Below are positions 8,899 to 17,722 of a stretch of DNA of 64,000 bases, piece after piece. Each line of letters opens with the position of its first letter. Positions within the stretch are counted from its first letter, which is position 1. The notes under the pieces were generated by a model that saw only the letters and a program-made list of their open reading frames with translations, had not been told where the DNA came from and ran no database searches. Origin of the DNA: Ruminococcus sp. (GTDB taxonomy: Bacteria > Bacillota > Clostridia > Oscillospirales > Ruminococcaceae); assembly GCF_019417665.1 (NCBI RefSeq), contig NZ_DXUU01000004.1, forward strand, positions 6,054 through 70,053, read 5' to 3'. The position numbers and the translations under genes were made by a program.

Positions 8899-8903
8899 AA
8901 AAC

Positions 8904-8946
8904 AAACCGGACAGTGCGGAAAAATCTCCGTCTGTCCGGTTTTTGA
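8904..8946. terminator. Bidirectional terminator between convergent genes
   Basis: AACCGGACAG (8905-8914) pairs with CTGTCCGGTT (8932-8941), with T-runs on both strands. It separates the plus-strand transporter operon from the minus-strand dockerin operon. Confidence 0.9.
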
Positions 8947-8963
8947 TATTATGGTAAAACCAT

Positions 8964-10028
8964 TTAGAATATGCTGTTCCAATCCGGCGCTTTCCCCACA
9001 GAAGCGGCCGCATAATAGCAGAGAATGCCATACGCATCGTCACCGTTTATCATGCCGTCGCCGTTCACATCCCCGGCGCAGAACGCAGCCGCTTCGGCAA
9101 ATTCGTCAGCATCGGGTGCGGTGAGCTTTGCATCCGCTTTGCCCACGGACTGCTCTGCGTAGTAGGCAAGAACACGGTAGGCATCATCTGCATTGACAGC
9201 ACCGTCACTGTCGATATCGCCGTAGGCGTCCGGGTCGGCAATGCGGGTGAGGGTGTAGGTGGTGGGGGTTGTCTCAGATGCATCACGCACAATGCATTGC
9301 GGTATTGCACAGTGCACCTTTTCCACCTGCTGTAAATCCTTGATCGTTTCAAAATACACTTTTGCTTGTTCCGCAGTTTCGCTCAATGAACCAGAAAAGC
9401 CGTTATTCACCTGAACTTCATATACGGATTGAGTATCGTTTGCTGTCTCCATTGCATCTCCCACAGAAACCACTTCTGGAATCTGAGAAAAATCCTCCAG
9501 CGTCAGCTGTACGCCAGAATCCGTATAGACAGCAAAGCCGCCCAAACCAAAGCTTGTTGTCTGAGAAACAACGCTGTTCATCTGGTATACATGCAAAACG
9601 CCGTCTGTTTCATACAATTTCTGTGGGTCAGCCACATCAGCCAGCACAACTGTATGTTCATCAAATTCCGAAAAGTCGAATGTCTGTTCTTCCCAAGGAT
9701 GTATCTTAGTGACATCAAAACCGTCCTGCCCTGCCGTTTCCAATGCAACGACATTCCAATCTTCCGGCGCAGACGTACCTTCTTCTAATGTAACAGCATA
9801 ATAATCTGTTGTGCGCTCTTTCCAATAGAAGCAGTTATTGTCAGCGCTGATCGTCAGATAGTCATAATCAATATCGCCTATCTGAAACGTGATCGTATCC
9901 TCTGATGCTTTCGTGATCTCTGCCCTGTCTCCATAAGCCGCAGAAACAGGCAAAGCCGAACCGAAGATGCAACAGAATGAAATCGCTGCGGCGAGTGTAC
10001 TTGTAAAATACTTTCTTCCATTTTTCAT
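8964..10028 (-). CDS. Secreted dockerin protein, paralogue of the gene at 110
   Basis: This encodes 354 residues. ATG 10028 is preferred over GTG 10037 because AAAGGTG is correctly spaced for it. A signal peptide (to about residue 33, ending PVSAA) is followed by about 230 residues of unknown fold, then a two-loop dockerin (GDIDSDGAVNADDAY and GDVNGDGMINGDDAY). The unknown part shares with the gene at 110 the phrase YAV/IxLEQGTSxPED, and a late unit reading YFETIKDLQQVEKVHC against LIKQIEAMEQVKTVDLHC. It is the last gene of a minus-strand operon after a lone dockerin and a serine protease, so it might act with or against that protease (inference). Confidence 0.85.
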   Translation of the reverse strand: MKNGRKYFTSTLAAAISFCCIFGSALPVSAAYGDRAEITKASEDTITFQIGDIDYDYLTISADNNCFYWKERTTDYYAVTLEEGTSAPEDWNVVALETAGQDGFDVTKIHPWEEQTFDFSEFDEHTVVLADVADPQKLYETDGVLHVYQMNSVVSQTTSFGLGGFAVYTDSGVQLTLEDFSQIPEVVSVGDAMETANDTQSVYEVQVNNGFSGSLSETAEQAKVYFETIKDLQQVEKVHCAIPQCIVRDASETTPTTYTLTRIADPDAYGDIDSDGAVNADDAYRVLAYYAEQSVGKADAKLTAPDADEFAEAAAFCAGDVNGDGMINGDDAYGILCYYAAASVGKAPDWNSIF

Positions 10029-10053
10029 AAATATCACCTTTGTCCTTTCTTAC

Positions 10054-10950
10054 TTACCAATCGTATACACCAAGATAATCATTATTGTAGTAGAATTTCA
10101 ACAAATCAGACGTCACTCTTGTTCCATAAAATCTTCCTAAAGGTTCATAAATACTTGTAAAAACACCAATCGCAGTTTTATACTCTTTCCCTAGACATGT
10201 AGTAGTTACATAAATTGGTCCACCGCTGTCACCACCACTGCCATAAGCGTTACAAAGTATCATATATGGGAACCAACGGACAAGGTCACTGACATTTCTT
10301 AAATCTTGAATTTGACCATCAGCATAATAACGTATTTGGCAATGAGCATTTGGATTAGATGCTGTATTATCTGGGAATCCACTAATCGTAACAGTTGAAT
10401 TACTACTCATGAAATTATCCGTTGGAACTGCCAATGGGATTACACCGTATTGTGATAGATCTTCTTCTACATAAAGTAACGCATAATCGTATTCGCCCGA
10501 ATCATATCCATCCTCATCAAATATATACTGATTAGGAACATGCACTTCTTTCGGTGTAATTGTTTTTAAAACAGCAGTGCAGTTTTCATTATATATTTTA
10601 ATCCGCATAGACGAAATAAAACCATGATTATACACACAATGTGCCGCAGTTGCAATAGTATGATCATCCACAATAAAACCGCTTCCGCCCACGTCCATTA
10701 ACTGCACTACTGCTACATTTTCATGATCTGGAACACGATCATCCACAGTGCCAGACCTAGAAGATACAGTTGAAACAATATCTTCTCCATACAGTGTATA
10801 CGTATCACTTTCTCCTGTTGCATAGACATAATATTGATATGATCTACCATACTCCATCGCATTTACAGTATAAATTTTACCAGCCAAGCCCAATGAAATC
10901 GCAATAGTACAAAGCACCGCAGTTGCAAAAGCAATCAATTTTGTTCTCAT
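10054..10950 (-). CDS. Secreted trypsin-fold serine protease
   Basis: This encodes a 298-residue secreted endopeptidase of the trypsin/V8 (S1) fold. A hydrophobic signal segment lies at residues 5-30. The catalytic triad is complete: H104 in TAAHC, D155 in DYALL and S242 in GGDSGGP. ATG 10950 follows AGGAGGGATATC at the right spacing. There is no dockerin, yet the gene lies 19 bases after a gene encoding only a dockerin and before a dockerin protein. The DNA here looks more A+T-rich than the sbcDC or enolase genes, which hints at separate acquisition. Cleavage specificity is not predictable. Confidence 0.9.
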   Translation of the reverse strand: MRTKLIAFATAVLCTIAISLGLAGKIYTVNAMEYGRSYQYYVYATGESDTYTLYGEDIVSTVSSRSGTVDDRVPDHENVAVVQLMDVGGSGFIVDDHTIATAAHCVYNHGFISSMRIKIYNENCTAVLKTITPKEVHVPNQYIFDEDGYDSGEYDYALLYVEEDLSQYGVIPLAVPTDNFMSSNSTVTISGFPDNTASNPNAHCQIRYYADGQIQDLRNVSDLVRWFPYMILCNAYGSGGDSGGPIYVTTTCLGKEYKTAIGVFTSIYEPLGRFYGTRVTSDLLKFYYNNDYLGVYDW

Positions 10951-10969
10951 ATGATATCCCTCCTATCTT

Positions 10970-11263
10970 TTAATACGGTAAAGTGTTAATCGTACCGGTC
11001 AGAAACGCCAGCAAGACCTTGCTATCTACCACATCAATTACATAATTCGCATTCGTGTCTGCATTAGTCAGATTTGATAGTTCGCACATACCGTTTAAAT
11101 AACGGTTCAATGCAACGTTGTCTGACAAGTTCACACTGCCGTCACAGTTAACATCGCCAATCAAATTTACAGCAGATACGGACATTGTGGGCATTGCACC
11201 AAGAATCGTACCAAGCAATGCAGCACTTGTGCAGACGGATAAAAGTCTTTTTTTGAATTTCAT
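10970..11263 (-). CDS. Lone secreted dockerin module
   Basis: This encodes 97 residues: a signal peptide (to about residue 31, ending MSVSA) followed by a single dockerin and almost nothing else. Both calcium loops are present (GDVNCDGSVNLSD and DTNANYVIDVVD). GGAGGG lies before ATG 11263. A stand-alone dockerin has no enzyme to carry; it could be secreted as a free cohesin ligand, pair with the neighbouring protease, or be half of a split protease-dockerin protein. It is the first gene after a consensus promoter. Confidence 0.85.
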   Translation of the reverse strand: MKFKKRLLSVCTSAALLGTILGAMPTMSVSAVNLIGDVNCDGSVNLSDNVALNRYLNGMCELSNLTNADTNANYVIDVVDSKVLLAFLTGTINTLPY

Positions 11264-11339
11264 TTAAATTCCCTCCGATCTTTGTGAATAAGAATGTTTT
11301 CGTATACAAGTCATTCGCCGGCATTGACTTTCTGTTTAC

Positions 11340-11368
11340 ATTATATCATTTTACATTTTGTTTGTCAA
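11340..11368 (-). promoter_or_regulatory. Consensus promoter of the dockerin-protease operon
   Basis: On the minus strand, TTGACA (11363-11368), a 17-base spacer and TATAAT (11340-11345) form a perfect sigma-A promoter, about 77 bases before the lone-dockerin start. Confidence 0.85.
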
Positions 11369-11408
11369 CACTCAACATTAAAATTCGTCAATATGCACAA
11401 AAATCATC

Positions 11409-12401
11409 CTATTCCATTTCCATCCGTTCCCGATGCAGATCCAGCCGCACCACAGTTCCCACGTCCACCTGGGAAGAAATTGTAATGGTATGGTTCAGAT
11501 TGCGGCAGATTCGGCGGCATAGGTACAGACCTATGCCGCTGGCTTTTTTATCGGTGCGTCCGTTATAGCCCGTGTATCCTTTTTCGAAGATCCGGGGCAG
11601 ATCTGCCGGCTCAATACCAATACCCGTATCCTGGATGCAGAGGATCTCGGGCTGTTCCAGAAAAATGGTGATCGTGCCGCCGGAGGGGGTATATTTCAAC
11701 CCATTGGACAGCACTTGTTCCAGCACAAACAGCAGCCATTTTTTATCTGTCAGCACACTGCAATGAAGCGGTTCATATTCCAGCCGAATCTTCCGGGTAA
11801 TAAATTGGGACGAAAACCGGCGTATTGCCTGATGCACGATCTTGTCCAGGTCATATTCCGCAAAGAGATAATCTGTGGAATCTGAGTCCAACCGCAGATA
11901 GCACAGTACCATTTCCACATACTGCTCTACACGCTGGAGATCTTCCAGTAACGCCCGGCTCTGGTGTGTATCCTCCGCCTGGAGATGGAGCCGCATGGCG
12001 GCAATGGGCGTTTTGATCTGATGCACCCACGCCGTATAATATTCCATCATTTCCCCATAACGCCCCTGCCAGTCTTGTTCCAGATGCTGCCGCTTGTGGA
12101 ACAGATCGTGCAGCAGGATCTGATAGTCTTCTTCCAGAGGTGTGCACGCCTCCGGCAGATGTTCTAAGGTAATGCTTAGTTCTTGCTGGATCTGTTTCAG
12201 AATATGGTGCTTCTTTCGGAAATGTATATAATCCCATATCAAAAATGCAAGACAGCCAATGCCGCTCAGAAGCGCCGCATAGCCTATTGCCATGAGGGGC
12301 AGGTGGTATAAATAAAATATCAGGCAAAAGATGCCGCAGCAGAGAAGAAATACGGCAATGTTGCCTTTTTTTGTTTTGATATAATTCCAGAATAAATACA
12401 T
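11409..12401 (-). CDS. Sensor histidine kinase, BceS-like
   Basis: This 330-residue kinase has two closely spaced N-terminal membrane segments (about 14-34 and 37-57) with almost no extracellular loop, the plan of intramembrane-sensing kinases that receive their signal from a BceAB transporter. The phospho-acceptor is H127 in WVHQIKTPI, a motif characteristic of the BceS group. The ATPase region shows NGLKYTPSGG, DTGIGIEP and SGIGLYL. AGGAGAA precedes ATG 12401. It lies 56 bases after the response-regulator gene. The BceAB-type operon about 3 kb away on the other strand is the likely partner. Confidence 0.9.
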   Translation of the reverse strand: MYLFWNYIKTKKGNIAVFLLCCGIFCLIFYLYHLPLMAIGYAALLSGIGCLAFLIWDYIHFRKKHHILKQIQQELSITLEHLPEACTPLEEDYQILLHDLFHKRQHLEQDWQGRYGEMMEYYTAWVHQIKTPIAAMRLHLQAEDTHQSRALLEDLQRVEQYVEMVLCYLRLDSDSTDYLFAEYDLDKIVHQAIRRFSSQFITRKIRLEYEPLHCSVLTDKKWLLFVLEQVLSNGLKYTPSGGTITIFLEQPEILCIQDTGIGIEPADLPRIFEKGYTGYNGRTDKKASGIGLYLCRRICRNLNHTITISSQVDVGTVVRLDLHRERMEME

Positions 12402-12457
12402 AGGGTTCTCCTGTTCAGGGGTGATTTTTGAGAAAAGCGATCATGATGCACTGCACT

Positions 12458-13129
12458 TCATTCCACCAGATATCCCATTCTCACTTTGGTGTGGATGAAG
12501 TCATGCAGTCCCGCCTGATCCAGCTTTTTTCGCAGTCGGTTGACGTTGACTGTCAGCGTATTTTCGTTCACAAAACTGTCTGTCTCCCAGAGCCGCTGCA
12601 TCAGTGCCTCCCGGCTGACTACTTTGCCCTTGTGCTCCATGAGCATCTGTAGGATCCGGTATTCGTTTTTGGTCAGGTCAATGCGCTGTCCATGATAAGT
12701 CAGCACCGCATCGGCAATGTTCAGCATTGCCTCCCGATGTTCCAGCACAGAGACCTGTCCGCCGAAATCATAGGTGCGCCGCAGAAGTGCCTGGATCTTC
12801 GCCAGGAGCACATTCCAGTCAAAGGGCTTTGCAATAAAATCATCTCCGCCCATGTGGATCGCCATGATCAGGTTCATATTGTCCGATGCAGAGGATAAGA
12901 ACACAATGGGTACTTTGGAAACCTGACGGATCTCCTGACACCAGTGATAGCCGTTATAACATGGCAGCGCAATGTCCATGAGCACCAGATGGGGCTGAAA
13001 TGCGGAGAATTCCGCCAATACTTTCCGGAAATTTTCCGCCACGTGTATCTCAAAATCCCATTGTTCCAACTGATGCCGCAGTGCGTCGGCAATACTGCGG
13101 TCATCCTCTACCAGAAAAATTCGATACAT
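12458..13129 (-). CDS. OmpR-family response regulator, BceR-like
   Basis: This encodes 223 residues: a receiver domain with the acidic pocket (VEDD), phospho-acceptor D52 (LMDIALP) and conserved K101 (KPFDW), then a winged-helix DNA-binding domain with LTKNEYRIL and NENTLTVNVNRLRKKL. GAGGAGAACAGT precedes ATG 13129. It begins ten bases after the DUF4253 gene ends and runs into the kinase gene, so all three are probably cotranscribed. The TTACA-N4-TGTAA site at 5308-5323 is its likely target, inferred from family knowledge. Confidence 0.92.
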   Translation of the reverse strand: MYRIFLVEDDRSIADALRHQLEQWDFEIHVAENFRKVLAEFSAFQPHLVLMDIALPCYNGYHWCQEIRQVSKVPIVFLSSASDNMNLIMAIHMGGDDFIAKPFDWNVLLAKIQALLRRTYDFGGQVSVLEHREAMLNIADAVLTYHGQRIDLTKNEYRILQMLMEHKGKVVSREALMQRLWETDSFVNENTLTVNVNRLRKKLDQAGLHDFIHTKVRMGYLVE

Positions 13130-13139
13130 ACTGTTCTCC

Positions 13140-13952
13140 TCAATCCCACCAGAAATACCACACTGTGGACTGTTCCAGCGTTTTCGCCAGTGCCGGAACA
13201 GATTCTACGCCTTGGTACACAATATCCTCGCAAAACATGAACTGTTCCTGTGCGAGCTGTATGGCCGCTTCTCCTTCTCCCACCGGCTGCGGCACGTACA
13301 ATTCCAGGGTATCATGTCCGATACAGCCTGGCACTGCGCCGTATTTCTCGTACCAATGCTTGAGAACTGCCATGGCTTCTTCTGGCATGGGACAGGCATT
13401 CCAGCCGCCGAAGGGAATCCATGCCAGAACTTCCCATGGATTTTTTGTGGGTATCTCTGCCAGGAGAACCGGTGCTTGTTTTTGCAGCATTTGCTTTAGC
13501 AGATTCATCCGCAAAGACAAAAAACGATGTGTAACCTCCATCTCTGCCGGCGCAGGTTCTGTCAGCACCTGCAATCCCTCCGGGTCATTGCTGCGCAGAT
13601 CCGTTTCCCATTGTGTGAACATCTGTTCCAGCCATGCTTTACCGTCCAGCTGCGCCGGGATCTCCATATGGCTCTGTCCCTCCGGCAGATTTTCTTCCAT
13701 CATCTCCAGCAGCAGATCATCGCAGATCATCAAAACCGGCGTAAAGCCCTGTTGTTTTCCCCATTTCAGTGCCTCCTGGTATGCGTCCCACATATCTTCC
13801 AGATCAATGGGATCTTCTGCCTGGGGCAATTCCGTCACGGGACATTGCAGCAAATCACTGATCTGCTGGGCAATAGTCAGCTCCGGTGTTTCTGGTGTCG
13901 GAGACGGCTGAGGCTCTTCGTTTTTGTGAAACAGATTCTTGAAAAATGACAT
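13140..13952 (-). CDS. DUF4253-domain protein
   Basis: This encodes 270 residues. The C-terminal half carries the hallmarks of DUF4253: GGWNACPMPEE, HWYEKYGAVPG, HDTLELYVPQP and the terminal VWYFWWD. The N-terminal third is acidic and proline-rich (QPSPTPETPE), with no signal peptide. No biochemical role is known to me for this domain. It is the first gene before the response regulator and kinase with a ten-base gap, so it may be coexpressed with them, though nothing shows that it takes part in signalling. Confidence 0.82.
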   Translation of the reverse strand: MSFFKNLFHKNEEPQPSPTPETPELTIAQQISDLLQCPVTELPQAEDPIDLEDMWDAYQEALKWGKQQGFTPVLMICDDLLLEMMEENLPEGQSHMEIPAQLDGKAWLEQMFTQWETDLRSNDPEGLQVLTEPAPAEMEVTHRFLSLRMNLLKQMLQKQAPVLLAEIPTKNPWEVLAWIPFGGWNACPMPEEAMAVLKHWYEKYGAVPGCIGHDTLELYVPQPVGEGEAAIQLAQEQFMFCEDIVYQGVESVPALAKTLEQSTVWYFWWD

Positions 13953-13986
13953 GATAATTTTCCTTTCTGATTTATATTTCAGTCCA

Positions 13987-14028
13987 ACATTTCATTCGTG
14001 AGCGCAGCGAACACCGCCATTCCTCATT
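13987..14028. repeat. Half copy of the ATGAGGAATGGCGG repeat at the trmO end
   Basis: GTGAGCGCAGCGAACACCGC and the following CATTCCTCATT are the reverse complement of the left half of the full copy at 27545-27685. The TGA stop of trmO (14024-14026) lies inside the repeat, so the element appears to have landed on and reset the end of that gene. Confidence 0.7.
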
Positions 14029-14695
14029 GCAAATGTTCCACGCCACACACGGTCAGCACCTCTCCCTGGACGGTGAACTTTACTTCCAGATCGGCGAAGC
14101 GGAAACCATACACACGTTCCGGGTCATGTTGATAAGAAGGGCGTGGATCTTGGGCGAGCACCTGGGTCAGTCCCTCTTGCAAATGGGACGGCACTTGTTC
14201 CAGCCACACCGCCGGGAAAACCACTTCTAGTCCATGCGCCGCTGCATCCACAGCGAAGCCGCCCTTTGCTTCGGGATGGCTGTCAATGTGTGGCAGATAG
14301 GGCTTGATATCATAAATCGGCGTACCATTCATGAGATCTGCGCCGGAAATCACCAGAAAGGGTGCTTTGTTCCCATGGAGTACAATTTCGTCCAGCTGCA
14401 CCACAGAGAGCCCCATGGGATTGGGGCGAAAGGGCGAGCGTGTGGCAAAGACGCCCATCCGGGTATTGCCGCCCAGTCTTGGCGGACGGACGGTAGGCGA
14501 CCAGTTTTCACGGATAGCTTCGGAAAACTGCCAGATGAGCCAGATATGAGAGAAATCCTCCAACCCCCGGAACGCATCGGGATTACGGTACGGCGGTTCA
14601 AACACGATCCGGGAAGGAAGCTGTACTAGACCACTCTGCCGGGGAATACCAAATTTTGTGGGGAAATCGTTTTCAATGTGGGCGATAATTTTCAT
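14024..14695 (-). CDS. trmO: tRNA (adenine(37)-N6)-methyltransferase TrmO (TsaA family)
   Basis: TrmO adds a methyl group to t6A at position 37 of certain tRNAs. The 223-residue protein begins MKIIAHIENDFPTKFGIPRQ and holds the family signature FATRSPFRPNPMGLS and the phrase FRGLEDFSHIWLIW. AAAAGGAGCACCCC precedes ATG 14695. The stop codon lies within a repeat element, so the last residue or two may have been altered by that insertion. It is probably monocistronic, lying after the terminator of the CHAP gene. Confidence 0.92.
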   Translation of the reverse strand: MKIIAHIENDFPTKFGIPRQSGLVQLPSRIVFEPPYRNPDAFRGLEDFSHIWLIWQFSEAIRENWSPTVRPPRLGGNTRMGVFATRSPFRPNPMGLSVVQLDEIVLHGNKAPFLVISGADLMNGTPIYDIKPYLPHIDSHPEAKGGFAVDAAAHGLEVVFPAVWLEQVPSHLQEGLTQVLAQDPRPSYQHDPERVYGFRFADLEVKFTVQGEVLTVCGVEHLQ

Positions 14696-14761
14696 GGGGT
14701 GCTCCTTTTCAGTATGTTTATTTCATCATAGCATATTTTCGGGGAGATGTCCAGCAAACAG

Positions 14762-14787
14762 AAAAAAGCGTACCAGATCGGCACGCT
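14762..14787 (-). terminator. Terminator of the CHAP amidase gene
   Basis: On the minus strand AGCGTGCC (14780-14787) pairs with GGTACGCT (14767-14774), with one mismatch, and six T follow. It lies about 20 bases after the CHAP stop codon. Confidence 0.7.
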
Positions 14788-14808
14788 CTTTGTGCGGTAT
14801 TACCTTAG
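14786..14808. repeat. Isolated terminal repeat of the hairpin-element family
   Basis: CTTTGTGCGGTATTACCTTA is one base different from the right end of the element at 17513-17690 (CTTTGTGCGGTATTGCCTTA). No matching left end or core is nearby. It overlaps the stop codon of the CHAP gene. Confidence 0.55.
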
Positions 14809-15485
14809 GTTTTCCGGCAAATAAGATTTACGATTCGTTGATATAATAGGCTTAATAAATTACCGCTATAATTCGGAACACCATATCCTACAATGTTAGA
14901 ATATGTAAGAGGATAGCGATTTCTGGCAACGACATTTCCACTGGTATTTGCTTCAATTGTGTGCACATAGCCGTCAGAAACATCGGTAACAATTCCTGCA
15001 TGACGATGGCTGTTGCTGGTAGAGGAATAAAAATAAATAATATCCCCACGCTGCGGCGTATAGCTTGCTCCATAATACGGACCATCGTGCCATACATCCT
15101 GGCTTTTGAAAAAATCAATCTCATCAATTGTCCCGGCAGTTCTCTTGATCACACTGCTTGAAACGCCTGCCTGTATTGCACACCAAGAGACAAAAGCCTG
15201 ACACCATGCGTAATGATAAGAGCTGTCTATCTGGTATAGGTCTATATCATATTTCGTATCATTATTGTTTCCAGATGTTCTACCCTCCAGACCGCTTTCA
15301 TGATAGCCAACCTGCGTTTCAGCTATAGCGACAATATCTTCCCGTTGGTTTCCAGTGTTGGTATGCGTGTTCTCATAAGCCGCACTGACCCACAATCCCG
15401 AATACATTCCCAACATCATGACTGCTGCAGCCATCATCGCAGTCCACTTCATAAACCAACGTTTCTGCCTTTGCGCTATTTTCAT
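14805..15485 (-). CDS. Secreted CHAP-domain amidase or peptidase
   Basis: This 226-residue protein is exported by a signal segment (residues 14-35, ending WVSAA) and is probably a peptidoglycan amidase or endopeptidase. ATG 15485 follows AAGGAGTGGC; the longer frame upstream runs through the promoter. The CHAP-like core has the nucleophile C95 in YAWCQAFVSWC, the basic H162 in HAGIVTD, and the typical RGDIIYFY strand between them. The target bond is unknown. It is transcribed away from the XRE gene, and their shared promoter region holds an inverted repeat, so the XRE protein may control it. Confidence 0.82.
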   Translation of the reverse strand: MKIAQRQKRWFMKWTAMMAAAVMMLGMYSGLWVSAAYENTHTNTGNQREDIVAIAETQVGYHESGLEGRTSGNNNDTKYDIDLYQIDSSYHYAWCQAFVSWCAIQAGVSSSVIKRTAGTIDEIDFFKSQDVWHDGPYYGASYTPQRGDIIYFYSSTSNSHRHAGIVTDVSDGYVHTIEANTSGNVVARNRYPLTYSNIVGYGVPNYSGNLLSLLYQRIVNLICRKT

Positions 15486-15540
15486 AAAAAATGCCACTCC
15501 TTTGAAAAATCCATCTTCCGACGTATTTCTACACTTTAAA

Positions 15541-15595
15541 TACAACAAACGATGTATTCCCAAAATATAATACTACATTTGTTGTAAAAAATCAA
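15541..15595 (-). promoter_or_regulatory. CHAP-gene promoter within an inverted repeat
   Basis: On the minus strand TTGATT (15590-15595), a 17-base spacer and TATTAT (15567-15572) form a promoter. TACAACAAA (15541-15549) and TTTGTTGTA (15578-15586) are perfect inverted copies flanking the -10. This suits a repressor site, perhaps for the divergent XRE regulator. Confidence 0.65.
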
Positions 15596-15612
15596 GTGTC
15601 TGTCCGTGTTTG

Positions 15613-15621
15613 TGGTATAAT
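15613..15621 (+). promoter_or_regulatory. Extended -10 promoter of the XRE gene
   Basis: TGGTATAAT (15613-15621) is a perfect extended -10, 36 bases before the preferred start; the -35 is poor. Confidence 0.6.
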
Positions 15622-15656
15622 TTTGGTGAAATCAATAAATGGGAGCGAGTGTTATT

Positions 15657-17454
<1,798 letters not shown>

Positions 17455-17472
17455 TTACAGAATATTGATGCC

Positions 17473-17512
17473 AAAACGGGCGAACCTGATAAAATGGGTT
17501 CGCCCGTTTTGT
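17473..17512 (+). terminator. Terminator after enolase
   Basis: AAAACGGGCGAACC (17473-17486) and GGTTCGCCCGTTTT (17497-17510) form a perfect 14-pair stem with flanking A and T runs, so it could act in both directions. Confidence 0.9.
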
Positions 17513-17690
17513 TATGGCAATACCACACAAAGATTGTGCGTCAGATGCGCAGTCAGATTTTTCGTCAGATGAAACAAAAAGCGGAGTGAATACTTTGTGT
17601 ATTCACGAGCATTTTTGTGAAATATGACGGAAAAGATGCAAGCATATGACGTGCAAAGCCGTCAGGCGTTCTTTGTGCGGTATTGCCTTA
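17513..17690. repeat. Hairpin element, copy A
   Basis: This 178-base element has terminal inverted repeats of 21 bases (TATGGCAATACCACACAAAG at the left against the complement of CTTTGTGCGGTATTGCCTTA at the right). Its core 17547-17644 aligns without gaps to 29356-29453 with 75 of 98 positions equal by my count. The core folds on itself: an apical stem GTGAATAC/GTATTCAC with loop TTTGT, an internal loop GCGGA/GAGCA, an A/T stem and a lower stem around CGTCA/TGACG. It has no coding capacity and fills the gap between the convergent eno and ABC exporter genes. Confidence 0.75.
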
Positions 17691-17722
17691 TAATTGATTT
17701 TGTATGGTGTTGCTTTTTGGAT

